Shown here: positions 24,256 through 35,600 of the stretch, piece by piece
How positions within the stretch are numbered: position 1 is the stretch's first letter
How the letters are laid out: each line of letters starts with the position of its first letter
Assembly (NCBI RefSeq): GCF_900116365.1
Contig: NZ_FPAG01000002.1
Span: forward strand, 423,341-487,340
Length of the DNA: 64,000 nt
Source of the DNA: Zhouia amylolytica
Lineage (GTDB): Bacteria; Bacteroidota; Bacteroidia; Flavobacteriales; Flavobacteriaceae
Reading direction: 5' to 3'
Translations under genes and position numbers: made by a program
The notes under the pieces: generated by a model
Told to the model about the DNA's origin: nothing
Databases searched by the model: none
The model's input: only the letters and a program-made list of their open reading frames with translations

Positions 24256-27012
24256 ATGAAGAAAGTATTCACGATTCTATTATTTCTTGTTTGCGTCCTT
24301 GCGTATACTCAAGAAAAGAAAACAACCTGGTCTTTTGAATTTGAAAATATAAATTTTGAAACGGCTCTTTTAGAAATTGAGAACAAAACAAATTATAAGT
24401 TTTATTTTTTAAAGGATTGGTTAGATCAAAAACAAATTACGGCTAATTTTAAAGATGAAAATCTGGAAACCATTCTGGATGAAATATTTAAGGAAACTAC
24501 TATTAATTATTTTATCAGAGACCAACGTATTATTTTAACTCAAAATAGTGTGATCTATAATAAACTACCTGAGAGTTTTTATAGAAATCAATCCATTTCG
24601 TCAGAAACAAATACCCAGGAAGCTTCTGCACCAATTTTTACTGATGATCAATCTAAGAGTGCATCAAATAGTATCACTACTGTTAAAATAGGAAAAGCAA
24701 ATAAAAACTCAAATAAGACAACTTTTTCAGTTTCGGGGGTGGTTAAAAATAAAACAACCGGAGAACCGATTCCAAACTTGGGGGTGTTAGTAAAGGAAAA
24801 GAACCTCTCAGCAATTACAGACGACAATGGCTTTTATGAAATTAAATTACCCGCAGGGATTTTTTTAATAGAAACCAGTGCCTTGGGCGTACAAAGCATA
24901 AAAACAAGGGTGGTAGTCTATAACGATGGTGAATTGAACCTGCAGTTGCAGGAAGATCATCAATTATTGGATGAAGTGGTAGTTAATGCCGAAGCAGATA
25001 AGAATGTTGAGAAAGTAATTACGGGTGTCACCAAAATAGAAATTGAAGGAATTAAGAATATACCGTTAGTCCTGGGAGAAAGAGATATTCTTAAAGTAGC
25101 TACCACCATGCCGGGTATTACAAAAACTGGAGAGGGATCATCCGGGTACAACGTAAGAGGAGGAAAGGAAGATCAAAATTTAATTTTATTAGACAATGCC
25201 GTTATCTATAATCCAGTTCACTTTTTTGGCATCTTTTCAGCTTTGAATCCTTTTACTTCTGGTGAAGCAAACATTTATAAGGGATCTATACCATCCCAGT
25301 TTGGAGGGAGATTGTCCTCTGTTTTTGATATTAAAACAAGAGATGCTAATACCAATAAAGTTTCTGGAGAGGCCTCTTTGGGGCCAGTGACCGGTAATTT
25401 AATGATTGAAACTCCCATTGTTAAAGAAAAATCAGCGTTAATGGTAGGAGCACGGGCCTCTTATTCTGATTGGATTTTGAAAAAACTTGAAGAAGAAAAC
25501 TTAAAGAACAGTGAAGCTACTTTTTACGACGTGATTACAAAATATAATCACCGTTTTTCCGAGAAAGATAACATCAAAGCTACTGCATATTTCAGCAAAG
25601 ATCGATTTAGTATAACCTCAGATTCTCTTTATAGCTACAAAAACCTCTTGTTTTCTGCAGAATGGAATCATAATTATAATGATAAAACAGAAGGAAGTCT
25701 TTATGTAAGTCAAAGTAATTATGAATTTAATATAGAGTATAATGAAAATGAAAATAGAGATTTCGAATTGGGTTATGATATTAGTGAAACAGATCTTAAG
25801 TATTTGATGAATCACAACCTGAATAGTAAGCATGATCTGCAATATGGCCTATCAGGAAAGCTATATTCAGTTCTTCCCGGCAATCAAAAGCCACTTGGTG
25901 ACGATTCAATTGTAGAACGTTTTTCTGTGCCTAGAGAGAAGGGTATAGAAACAGCGTTATTCCTTTCAGATAACTTTGAGATTAATGATAAGTTTTCTTT
26001 AGAGGCCGGATTAAGATATTCATGGTATGCCTTTCTTGGAGAAACACAACAAAGAACATACGAAAATGGAAAACCAAAAAATGAAGAAACCGTAGTTGAT
26101 ACTTTGAACTATGGAAATAATGAGATTGCTAAAAGCTACGGAGGCCCTGAATTCAGGGTTTCATCCCGGTATTTTCTTAAACCGGATTTGTCAGTTAAAG
26201 CAAGTTTTAATTCAACATATCAATACATACATATGTTGTCTAATAATACGACCGTTTCGCCAATCGATACCTGGAAATTATCTGATCTGAATATAAAACC
26301 GCAAAAAGCCTGGATGGCTTCCTTGGGAGTTTATAAGAACTTTGATGAGAATACCTATGAATTAAGCATCGAAGGATATTATAAAAAGTCAAAAGACATT
26401 TTAGATTTTAAAGTTGGAGCCGAACTATTCCTGAATGAACATGTAGAAACAGAAGTTCTACAAGGCTTAGGGAAGGCCTATGGTGTTGAATTTTTATTGA
26501 AAAAAGACGAAGGTCGCTTGAATGGTTGGGTGGGCTATAGTTATTCCAGATCCTTTTTTAAATTAGATAGCGAGCATGCTGAAGAACGCGTAAATAACGG
26601 AGCCTATTTTCCATCAAATTACGACAAACCACATAACTTTAATTTGGTTTCGAATTACAGACTGACAAAGCGATATAGCTTTTCAGCGAATTTTGTGTAT
26701 CAAACCGGAAGACCCGTAACCTTTCCGGTAGGAGAATATGAGTATCAGGATGCAAAATATGTTTACTACAGTAATAGAAATCAATATCGAATACCAGATT
26801 ATTTCAGACTGGATTTGGGCCTCAATATTGAAGGAAATCACAAGATAAAAAAATTGGCACATAGCTTTTGGAATATATCGGTTTATAATGTGCTTGGAAG
26901 AAATAATCCTTATTCGGTGTTCTTCGTTACGGATTCAGGTGAAATCAAGGCATATAAAAGCTCAATTTTTGCCATTCCCGTACCGACCATAACCTACAAC
27001 TTAAAGTTTTGA
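24256..27012 (+). CDS. STN-domain TonB-dependent outer-membrane receptor
   Basis: Outer-membrane active transporter of 918 residues from the ATG at 24256; a TTG one codon earlier is less likely. Order: signal peptide (1-18), STN domain (about 25-100, FENINFETALLEIENKTNYKF), linker, carboxypeptidase-like regulatory beta domain (about 158-240), plug (about 250-370, with YNVRGGKEDQNLILLDNAV), and a beta-barrel ending in phenylalanine (TYNLKF) as is typical for BAM substrates. An STN domain normally talks to an anti-sigma factor, but no sigma/anti-sigma gene is adjacent. Followed within 12 bases by a DUF4249 gene. Substrate unknown. Confidence 0.88.
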   Translation: MKKVFTILLFLVCVLAYTQEKKTTWSFEFENINFETALLEIENKTNYKFYFLKDWLDQKQITANFKDENLETILDEIFKETTINYFIRDQRIILTQNSVIYNKLPESFYRNQSISSETNTQEASAPIFTDDQSKSASNSITTVKIGKANKNSNKTTFSVSGVVKNKTTGEPIPNLGVLVKEKNLSAITDDNGFYEIKLPAGIFLIETSALGVQSIKTRVVVYNDGELNLQLQEDHQLLDEVVVNAEADKNVEKVITGVTKIEIEGIKNIPLVLGERDILKVATTMPGITKTGEGSSGYNVRGGKEDQNLILLDNAVIYNPVHFFGIFSALNPFTSGEANIYKGSIPSQFGGRLSSVFDIKTRDANTNKVSGEASLGPVTGNLMIETPIVKEKSALMVGARASYSDWILKKLEEENLKNSEATFYDVITKYNHRFSEKDNIKATAYFSKDRFSITSDSLYSYKNLLFSAEWNHNYNDKTEGSLYVSQSNYEFNIEYNENENRDFELGYDISETDLKYLMNHNLNSKHDLQYGLSGKLYSVLPGNQKPLGDDSIVERFSVPREKGIETALFLSDNFEINDKFSLEAGLRYSWYAFLGETQQRTYENGKPKNEETVVDTLNYGNNEIAKSYGGPEFRVSSRYFLKPDLSVKASFNSTYQYIHMLSNNTTVSPIDTWKLSDLNIKPQKAWMASLGVYKNFDENTYELSIEGYYKKSKDILDFKVGAELFLNEHVETEVLQGLGKAYGVEFLLKKDEGRLNGWVGYSYSRSFFKLDSEHAEERVNNGAYFPSNYDKPHNFNLVSNYRLTKRYSFSANFVYQTGRPVTFPVGEYEYQDAKYVYYSNRNQYRIPDYFRLDLGLNIEGNHKIKKLAHSFWNISVYNVLGRNNPYSVFFVTDSGEIKAYKSSIFAIPVPTITYNLKF

Positions 27013-27024
27013 TTCGTATTAATA

Positions 27025-28227
27025 ATGAAGAAAATTAAAATTAATCTTACATATTCATTGCTTTTTATAGGAGCGCTGTTTCTAACAAGTTGCGTAGAGG
27101 AATTTGAAATTAGTACAGATACCTATGAACAAGCATTGGTGGTTGAAGCCGTTATTACCGACGAACTCAAATATCAACATATTAAATTGAGTAATACCTA
27201 TACATTTGAGGAAGAAGATGCGAGTCCGGTTGAAAATGCCACAGTGAAAATAATAGATGATCTGGATAATGAATACCCTTTTGAAGAAGTCGAGCCGGGA
27301 AACTATGTGTCATCAAATGTTTTTATGGCCGAACTGGATAGAGCTTATAAACTTTCCATTCAAACCAATTCCGGAAAAAGCTATTTGTCTGATGCAACAG
27401 CTTTACCACAGAATACTTCCATTAGTAATTTCTATGCAGAACCAATTACAAATGAAGAAGGTGAAGAAGGGGTAGCGATTAAAATTGATGCAGATCAAAA
27501 TAATTCAAACACACGATACTATAGATATGAATACGAGGAAACTTATAAAATTATAGCCCCGTATTGGAGTCCGTCAGATCTCGTCCTGGTTTCTCGCAAT
27601 CCTATAGTTATAGAGGTGGTGCCACGGGAACAAGATGAAGAAATTTGCTATAAGACCAATGTTTCGAGAGATATCATTCTAGAGAACACTATAAATTATC
27701 CAAATCATGAAGTAGATGATTATCAGCTCCGATTTATAAATAAAAAAGATCTGATGATAGCTCATAGATATAGTATTTTAGTTCGTCAATATCAACAATC
27801 GTTAGAAGCCCATACATACTATAAAACGTTAAAAAAGTTTTCTGATCGTGCCAATGTTTTTTCCCAGATTCAAACCGGAAACATTAATGGTAATATTTAT
27901 TCAGTCAATGACGAAAATGAAAAGGTAGTAGGGTATTTTGAAATTGCAGGTATTGATTCCAAACGGATATTTTTTAACTGGGAAGATTTATATGGCTTTG
28001 AACCTAAACCGGAATTGGATTGTGAAATTACAGCCCCGGCTATTTTTATAGATTTTCGAACACCACTTCCAGATGCAATAGAGGCGGGAACAGTGCGATT
28101 TTTTGATTACAATACAGGGCTTTATCCCGTAGAAGGTTTTCAGGGGCCTTATTATGTGGTGCCAGCAGATTGTGGAGATTGTACCACCCAGGGAAGTAAT
28201 GTTGTTCCCGATTTTTGGGTAGAATAA
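27025..28227 (+). CDS. DUF4249 surface lipoprotein
   Basis: A 400-residue lipoprotein: signal peptide with lipobox LFLTSC (Cys at residue 23), then ASPVENATVKIIDD and FEEVEPGNYVS segments of the DUF4249 family. Such genes follow TonB receptors in Bacteroidota, where they may act like SusD-type partners. The C-terminus has cysteines (DCGDCTT) near 387. Position between receptor and MG2-like gene, with 12-base spacers on both sides, shows a single operon. Function is inferred from context. Confidence 0.8.
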   Translation: MKKIKINLTYSLLFIGALFLTSCVEEFEISTDTYEQALVVEAVITDELKYQHIKLSNTYTFEEEDASPVENATVKIIDDLDNEYPFEEVEPGNYVSSNVFMAELDRAYKLSIQTNSGKSYLSDATALPQNTSISNFYAEPITNEEGEEGVAIKIDADQNNSNTRYYRYEYEETYKIIAPYWSPSDLVLVSRNPIVIEVVPREQDEEICYKTNVSRDIILENTINYPNHEVDDYQLRFINKKDLMIAHRYSILVRQYQQSLEAHTYYKTLKKFSDRANVFSQIQTGNINGNIYSVNDENEKVVGYFEIAGIDSKRIFFNWEDLYGFEPKPELDCEITAPAIFIDFRTPLPDAIEAGTVRFFDYNTGLYPVEGFQGPYYVVPADCGDCTTQGSNVVPDFWVE

Positions 28228-28239
28228 AAATGATTTCTT

Positions 28240-29988
28240 ATGACAAGATTTAGAAAAATATTAATTGGGTTTTCTTTGTTGATGATGGCTACAGCCGGAT
28301 TATCAGGGCAAAATAGTGCGATAAAAAGAGATCTGATTGAATTACCTAAGGAAAAACTTTATGTGCATCATAATTCCAATATGATTCTGACGGGAGAACC
28401 CCTGTATTACGTGGTATATAACCTGAAAATGCACGATCATACTTTGAGTGAATACAGCAAGATTGCCTACATCGAACTTATTAATGATGGATCCGATGTG
28501 GTGCACAGACAAAAGGTGCGTTTGAATGGAGGTAAAGGATTTGGAGATTTTATCATCCCAATGAATTTAACTTCGGGCCCTTACAAATTAATCGCCTATA
28601 CCCGAATGGCTTTAAATAATGGATGGTCTTCTGTATTTCAAAGCGATATTGCTATTATTAACCCTTATAATGATAATCAAAATAAAATAATTTCTAACGA
28701 TAGTATTACAGACATTTCACAGCAAAGCAAAGCTGTTGGGAAGGATTCGGGCAATAACACATTGTTAGAACTCAATAAAAAGAAGTATGCTAAAAGGGAA
28801 AAAGTAAAATTAATGCTTAATATACCTGCCTCCGAAATTTCGAATTATAGTTTTTCAATTTCTGTTAAAAAAGTGGACTCCCTTTTCAATGGGGAAATGA
28901 ATGATATTAAAAGTGAATTTGAACAGGTAGCTTATAATAATAGCACCTACGATGTTAAGACGATAATAGAACTACCCGAGCTAAGAGGGGAATTAATTAC
29001 GGGGAGTATAAAAAATAATGAAAATCCAGGTTCAGGATTATATAATATTCAGTTAGGCTTGTCTATTCCTGATCCCGTAAATCCAATAATTAAGGTAGCA
29101 AGTACTAATAAAAACGGTGAATTTTTCTTTAATATAAATCGTGAATATGATAGTGATAAAGCATTTGTTGAAGTTTTGTCACCGGATGCAAAGTCGTATG
29201 AAATAGCCATAGACGATGCGAATAATTTAAATTATGATGAACTGCAATTCAAGGACTTTAAAATAAATGAAAATAGCTATAGTAACTTATTAGAGCGAAG
29301 TGTGAATAATCAAATAGAGAACAGTTATATAGAAGTTAAAAAGGGCTCATTGATAGCCCTGAAAAAGGAATTGCCGTTTTTTGGATCAGAATTTATACAA
29401 TACAATCTAGATGATTACACGCGTTTTAAAACGGTAAAAGAAACGGTCATAGAATTTATAGAAGGGGTCCGTCTTCGTTCAGATGGTGATAACAGTGCTC
29501 ATTTTGAGGTTCGGGAAGAGGGAGAATATAATTACAACAACGTACCTGGTTTATTAATTGTTGATGGAGCTATTATAACCAATCATAATAATCTCATTGA
29601 TTACGATTCAAGAAGAATAGAAAAAATAAATGTAATTAGAGACAGGTTTTATTATGGAGGCCAGGTTTATAATGGGATTATTTATGCAGAAACATTTGAT
29701 GGAAATTTTTATAATACCATCAGCTTATCCAATTGGAAGCGTATTCAACTTTTCCCGGTAAATCGAGTTAAGGATTATAATTTCCCATTATACTTAAATA
29801 CCGGGGCGAATGAAAGAATTCCGGATTATAGAAACCAATTGTTCTGGAATCCTGATTTGCAAATAACCGAAACAAATGAGGTGGTATTCTATACTTCGGA
29901 TCTGGATGGCCTATTTGAAGTAGTATTGGAAGGGGTAGCTCAGAATGGAGAATTAATATCTATGAAAACGTACTTGAAAGTCGAGTAG
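28240..29988 (+). CDS. Exported protein with MG2-like macroglobulin domain
   Basis: A 582-residue protein with signal peptide (1-23). The first domain (about 30-150; LPKEKLYVHHNSNMILTGEPLYYVVYNL) resembles the MG2 module of alpha-macroglobulins, often seen in Bacteroidota receptor operons. A second part repeats beta-rich segments, and near residue 470 there is a PGLLIVDGAIITN segment reminiscent of TonB plug fragments. Last gene of the operon, ended by a strong terminator. Precise role unknown. Confidence 0.65.
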   Translation: MTRFRKILIGFSLLMMATAGLSGQNSAIKRDLIELPKEKLYVHHNSNMILTGEPLYYVVYNLKMHDHTLSEYSKIAYIELINDGSDVVHRQKVRLNGGKGFGDFIIPMNLTSGPYKLIAYTRMALNNGWSSVFQSDIAIINPYNDNQNKIISNDSITDISQQSKAVGKDSGNNTLLELNKKKYAKREKVKLMLNIPASEISNYSFSISVKKVDSLFNGEMNDIKSEFEQVAYNNSTYDVKTIIELPELRGELITGSIKNNENPGSGLYNIQLGLSIPDPVNPIIKVASTNKNGEFFFNINREYDSDKAFVEVLSPDAKSYEIAIDDANNLNYDELQFKDFKINENSYSNLLERSVNNQIENSYIEVKKGSLIALKKELPFFGSEFIQYNLDDYTRFKTVKETVIEFIEGVRLRSDGDNSAHFEVREEGEYNYNNVPGLLIVDGAIITNHNNLIDYDSRRIEKINVIRDRFYYGGQVYNGIIYAETFDGNFYNTISLSNWKRIQLFPVNRVKDYNFPLYLNTGANERIPDYRNQLFWNPDLQITETNEVVFYTSDLDGLFEVVLEGVAQNGELISMKTYLKVE

Positions 29989-30017
29989 ATTGGCTAACAC
30001 ATAAAAAATAATGTAAG

Positions 30018-30050
30018 AAAAAGACTTCAATAATGAAGTCTTTTTTTTAT
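30018..30050 (+). terminator. Terminator of the receptor operon
   Basis: AAGACTTCA (30021-30029) pairs with TGAAGTCTT (30034-30042) around ATAA, with upstream A-run and downstream T-run. Confidence 0.88.
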
Positions 30051-30080
30051 ATTTAGACTTTAATGCTAAAATGAATCCAT

Positions 30081-31616
30081 ATGCTGGTAAAAGTTTTTGG
30101 TAGTGCGGTGTTCGGTATTGAAGCTACAACCATTATTATAGAAGTAAATATAGATAAAGGAGTTGGTTATCATTTGGTTGGGTTGCCCGACAATGCCATT
30201 AAAGAGAGTAATTATAGAATAGCAGCTGCATTGCAGAATAATGGATATAAAATACCTGGAAAGCGGGTAACCATCAATATGGCTCCGGCAGACCTTCGTA
30301 AAGAAGGTTCTGCGTATGATTTACCTATAGCCCTTGGTATTCTTGCAGCTTCAGGAAAGATCGAATCCGACAGCCTTAAAAATTATGTCATCATGGGAGA
30401 ACTTTCATTAGATGGTGGCTTACAACCGATTCGAGGAGCACTCCCAATAGCTATTCAGGCTAAAAAAGAAGGTTTTAAAGGTTTAATACTTCCCAATCAA
30501 AATGCTATCGAAGCAGCTGTGGTAGATGGGCTTGAGGTATATGGCATAGACAATATAAGTGAATTAATAGCCTGTTTAAATAAAGAAGCTGAGTTGAACA
30601 GGACCATAGTCAATACTGCGGATGTTTTTTATAAAAACATAGATTTTCCTGAGTTTGACTTTTCAGATGTAAAGGGTCAGGAGAGTATAAAGCGAGCGAT
30701 GGAAATAGCAGCAGCCGGAGGACACAATATTATACTTATAGGGCCGCCTGGAGCAGGAAAAACCATGTTAGCAAAGCGACTCCCAAGTATTTTACCGCCA
30801 ATGACATTAGAAGAAGCTTTGGAAACCACAAAGATACATAGCGTTGTAGGTCAAGCATCAGGAACAGGATTAATGGCTCAAAGACCATTTAGAAGTCCAC
30901 ACCATACTATTTCAGATGTTGCCCTGGTAGGTGGAGGAACCTATCCGCAACCGGGCGAAATATCCCTGTCACATAATGGGGTCCTGTTTCTGGATGAGTT
31001 ACCTGAATTTAAACGCAACGTGCTGGAAGTAATGCGACAGCCGTTAGAAGACAGAGAGGTGACAATTTCGAGGGCAAAGTTTACGATTACCTACCCGAGT
31101 AGTTTTATGTTGGTTGCCAGCATGAATCCCAGTCCCGGAGGCTATTTTAATGACCCGGACACACCGGTTACCTCATCACCGGCAGAAATGCAACGCTACA
31201 TGAGTAAAATATCGGGTCCGTTGCTGGATCGCATCGATATTCATATCGAAGTAACCCCGGTTCCATTTGATAAACTGTCAGAGGAAAGAAAGGGAGAAAA
31301 TAGTGTATGTATCAGAAAGCGTGTGATAAAAGCCCGGGAACAACAAGCAAGTAGGTTCAAAGGATTACCTAATACCCACTACAATGCACAGATGAATACC
31401 AAACAGATCAGAGAATTTTGCCAGCTCGACGAACCGTCAAAAGAATTGCTTAAAAATGCTATGACACGCTTAAATCTGTCAGCCAGAGCTTATGATCGAA
31501 TCTTAAAGGTAGCACGCACCATCGCAGATCTGGAAGGTGTATCCAGGTTAACCGGCACCCATCTAAGTGAAGCCATCCAATACCGAAGCCTCGATAGAGA
31601 GGGGTGGTTGGGGTAG
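30081..31616 (+). CDS. YifB/ComM-family Mg-chelatase-like AAA+ ATPase
   Basis: A 511-residue AAA+ protein. The N-terminal LonC-like domain (1-170) precedes the Mg-chelatase ATPase, with Walker A GPPGAGKT at 221-228 and Walker B LFLDELPEF near 305; the C-terminal Mg-chelatase domain follows. ComM is a helicase promoting branch migration during natural transformation in Vibrio and Haemophilus. Family identity is firm; whether this organism is competent is not shown. The ATG at 30081 is chosen since the earlier ATG at 30071 is in another frame. Confidence 0.92.
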   Translation: MLVKVFGSAVFGIEATTIIIEVNIDKGVGYHLVGLPDNAIKESNYRIAAALQNNGYKIPGKRVTINMAPADLRKEGSAYDLPIALGILAASGKIESDSLKNYVIMGELSLDGGLQPIRGALPIAIQAKKEGFKGLILPNQNAIEAAVVDGLEVYGIDNISELIACLNKEAELNRTIVNTADVFYKNIDFPEFDFSDVKGQESIKRAMEIAAAGGHNIILIGPPGAGKTMLAKRLPSILPPMTLEEALETTKIHSVVGQASGTGLMAQRPFRSPHHTISDVALVGGGTYPQPGEISLSHNGVLFLDELPEFKRNVLEVMRQPLEDREVTISRAKFTITYPSSFMLVASMNPSPGGYFNDPDTPVTSSPAEMQRYMSKISGPLLDRIDIHIEVTPVPFDKLSEERKGENSVCIRKRVIKAREQQASRFKGLPNTHYNAQMNTKQIREFCQLDEPSKELLKNAMTRLNLSARAYDRILKVARTIADLEGVSRLTGTHLSEAIQYRSLDREGWLG

Positions 31617-31646
31617 TAGCCATAATGGTTTATTTCGGTCTTAAAA

Positions 31647-32312
31647 TTAACGAAGCTGCTGCTCGTTATAAAATTTGATGGCCTGGTTGGTAGTTTTTTT
31701 ATCGCTTTCAGAACGGTGTATAATGCTCGAGCTTTCATCACGATTATTCTTGATCGTGATTACGTTCAAATAGGTGGTTCCATCAGGGTTAATAATCGTG
31801 TTTTTTTCAATGAGCATGTTCTTTTCATTCGTAGAGGTGGTTTTAATGTATTCCGACCCATCAGGAAACTCATAAATTGATTTGAATCGATTTAAGTTTG
31901 AAGGGGTTGGCTTTGTTACATTTGAATCACTAAATCTCATCGCGAATGTTTCGATAGAACCATCTGTATTTCCCGAAGTATAGTTACGGATAATTTCTTC
32001 ATAATAGTCCAACAGAGCCAATTCAGGTTTAATTAACCGGGTACCGTCTGCTAATATCATATCCATCGCAAGATATCTTTCAAACTGATCATCCATGGTA
32101 GTTACCATGGGGTGATCTGCTCCCAGTTCTGCAACCATATCCGGGTAGTAGATCGAAGATTTTAAATGAACCGGATTAAGAGAGTCTTTAGCTTGAATTA
32201 CATTAAAATCATCCTTTGTAGCAATGCTGTCCATACTACTCTGACAAGATAGGAAAATGGAAATAAGTAAAATGAGAAAGGGGCTGCGGAAATAAAGCTT
32301 GTGATTTCTCAT
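31647..32312 (-). CDS. Hypothetical lipoprotein
   Basis: A 221-residue predicted lipoprotein. The frame opens upstream at 32342, but the ATG at 32312 gives a clean signal peptide (MRNHKLYFRSPFLILLISIFLSC) with lipobox Cys at residue 23, so I prefer it. The mature part is polar, with FADGS/FPDGSEY and NPDGTTY turns suggesting beta structure. No recognised domain. Convergent with yifB; a single-gene unit. Confidence 0.6.
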   Translation of the reverse strand: MRNHKLYFRSPFLILLISIFLSCQSSMDSIATKDDFNVIQAKDSLNPVHLKSSIYYPDMVAELGADHPMVTTMDDQFERYLAMDMILADGTRLIKPELALLDYYEEIIRNYTSGNTDGSIETFAMRFSDSNVTKPTPSNLNRFKSIYEFPDGSEYIKTTSTNEKNMLIEKNTIINPDGTTYLNVITIKNNRDESSSIIHRSESDKKTTNQAIKFYNEQQLR

Positions 32313-32579
32313 AATAGAATGGATTATATAATTAATATACAAGTGTAAGATAACGCTTCTCTATTAACTTCAAAAGAGGTAATTACCTGTAAATCAATAG
32401 GGTGTTATCCTTTTTTATTGAGGGGGTAATTATCTGTATTGGTAGATGGTACCGATGCGGAATTCATTTTTAGAATGTTAATCTCATCACTATTTATAGA
32501 TCTGATTGTGTTAAATCTATAGATCTAGTGGGATTTATAAAATATTGTTAAACATTCGTTATTCATTTTTCATACATCT

Positions 32580-32587
32580 ATTTTTGA
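32580..32587 (+). promoter_or_regulatory. -7 element of the tricorn protease promoter
   Basis: TATTTTTG, an exact TAnnTTTG match, 41 bases ahead of the start codon. Confidence 0.55.
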
Positions 32588-32628
32588 AAAGTAACTAATA
32601 TAATTTACAACCTGAACCTATTTATATA

Positions 32629-35600
32629 ATGAGATTAAGAAAAACTACGCTTGCCACATTTCTATGTGGAATGGGATTATTTTCTTTTGCGCAATCAAAT
32701 AATCCTTTAATTCAAAAAGCCGCATTAAACCCGGATGCTACTAAATTAGCTTTCTCATATCAGGGAGATATTTGGACAGCCAATGCTGATGGAACCAACC
32801 CTCGTCGTTTAACCATTCATGAGGCCTATGAAACGAACCCCGTTTGGAGTGCTGATGGAAAAAGTATTGCCTTCCAGGGAGTAAGATATGGGAATTATGA
32901 TATTTATGTAGTATCGAACGAAGGAGGTATTCCAAAAAGATTAACATATCATTCAGCAAGTGATGCTGTTACTGATTTTACCCCGGATGGTAATATATTA
33001 TTCAATACAGAAAGAAACTTTTCTCAAATTGAAAGAGAGGCGGAAACACACCAGGTAAGTACCAAAGGAGGGACTCCATACAGAATTATGGACGCTCTGG
33101 GCTTTGAAGCTAAACTATCACCCAATGGTAACTTAATTGCATTTACCAGGGGAACCTGCCGTCCTGAACGGGAAGCCTATAATGGTCCTGCCAACCGCGA
33201 TGTTTGGGTGTACAATATTAAAGAAGATACCTATCATGAAATCACCTCTCATGGAGTCAATGACTTTAGTCCTTATTGGGGAGATGATAATACCCTGTAT
33301 TTTCAGTCTTCAAGAGATGGAAAGTACAATATCTATAAAGTAGGTATCGAAGGTAACGGGGCTAAAAAAGGTGCTATTACTGCTATAACAACCTTTAAAG
33401 ACATGGGAATCTTTTCATTCAGTATCAGCGACAATGGTGAAAAATTAGTAGCTGTAAAAGGGGATGAATTATATAATATTGATGCTGCAACACAAAGAGC
33501 ATCCAAAATTACTATAGACCTTGCTACCGACTACCGTTTCGATCCTGTGGTACGCAAGACATACAGTAGTAATGTTAGTGAGATAGTGCCTTCTCCAAAC
33601 GGTAAATACAGTGCCATGGTGATTAGAGGTGAAGTGTTTATTACCGAAAACGATAAGGAAAAAGATAAAACGGTAAATGTATCTAACTCTGCTTACAGAG
33701 ATAGAGATGTTACCTGGCTTACTAATGAATCATTGATCTTTGTTTCAGATAGAGAAGGTCAGAATGATATCTATATGGTGGTTTCAGACGATAAAGACCA
33801 AAAAGATCTGTTTAAAACCTATAAGCGAAAGATCATTAGAATTACAAATACAAAAGACGAGGAGGAGAATCCTGTAATTTCACCGGATGGTAAATCCATT
33901 GCCTATACAAGTGGTGCAAAACTGATTGTTGCCAATATCAATGACAAAGGCTCACTTTCAAATTCTAAAACACTTTTAGATGGATGGGATACACCAAGCG
34001 GTATTACCTGGTCACCAGATTCAAAATGGTTAGCATACTCCCTTCAGAATCTCGATTTCAATGCCGAAATATATGTGCATAAAGCAGATAATAGCCAGGA
34101 TCCGGTTAATATTTCAATGCATCCAAAAACAGACAGATCTCCAGTTTGGAGTGAAGATGGTAGTAAAATAGGTTTCTCTTCAAACCGTAACAATGGTGAC
34201 TACGATGTTTGGTTTGTATGGCTTAAGAAATCTGATTGGGAAAAAACCGCTCAGGATTGGAAAGATGGAGATATCCAGCAAGCTAAAAAAGAAGATGAAA
34301 AAGAGGATGACAAAGACAAGGATAAGGACAAGGATAAAAAGAAAGAAAAGAAGGTAAAAGATATCCAAATAGATTTTGATGAAATTTATAGAAGACAAAT
34401 TCAGGTAACGTCGTTTACCGGTGGTGAATTCCTTAGCACGATCTCTAAAGATGGAGAAACTTTTTACTATACCACAGGAAACGGTAGCAGAGGAAATGCC
34501 AGGGTAGAAAGTAGCTTGTATAAAATTAAATGGGATGGTAAAGATCTGAAACAGATTACCAAAGGATCCAGCCCCTATGGCATTGTAAAAGATAGTAAAA
34601 GTACATACTTGTATGGTGTAAACCGCGGAGCGCCGGTACGTATTAGTATGAAGTCTGATAAGACCGAAAGATTAGCGATCAGAGCGAAATTAGATATCAA
34701 CTATAAAGAGGAGTCAAATCAGATTTTCGAAGAAGCCTGGAAAGCAATAAACGATGGTTTTTATGATCCGCAATTCCACGGTCAGGATTGGAGCAGTCTC
34801 AAGAAGAAATATAAACCATTAGCTCTGAAAGCATCTACAAGACAAGATTTTAAAATGGTCTTCAACTGGATGTTAGGACAGATCAATGCCAGTCATATGG
34901 GGATGTACAGAGGTGAAGATCGCAGTGATGTTCAAAGAACTCAAACAGGATTGTTAGGGGTAGAGGTGCAGCCAAAATCTAATGGTACATTAGAAATCAC
35001 TTCGGTTATAAATCATATGCCGGCTGATAAAGAAATGAGTAAACTTCATGTGGGTGATATTATCGAAGCCGTGAATGGAACAGAACTTACCAAAACAACC
35101 AATCTGTATGACTTATTGAACGATACCGCAGGAGAACGTATTTATTTAAATATAAAAAGCGCCGATGGTGATAAAGAAGTTATTATTCGTCCTGATTCAA
35201 GTAATAGTAATGAAAACTATTATGCATGGGTTAAAGAACGTCAGAAATTAACAGATAAATACTCTAAAGGACAACTTGGATATATTCACATCCAGGGAAT
35301 GAACTGGACCAGTTTTGAGCACTTTGAACGTGAACTAATGGCTGCCGGTCATGGAAAGAAAGGTGTCGTGATTGATGTCCGTTACAATGGAGGTGGATGG
35401 ACTACCGACTACCTGATGGCCGTATTAAATGTGAAACAACATGCTTATACAATTCCGCGCGGTGCTGCTAAAAGCTTGAATGAACATGAGAAATTCAGAG
35501 ATCATTATCCATTCAGTGAACGCCTGCCTTTGGCCTCTTGGACGAAGCCTTCAATAGCGTTGTGTAATGAACGTAGTTACTCGAATGCAGAAATATTTTC

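Noticed and set aside
34180-34398. Hydrophobic frame on the minus strand inside the tricorn gene
   Set aside because: It is the antisense of the Lys/Asp/Glu-rich linker; such repeats read as hydrophobic codons on the other strand.
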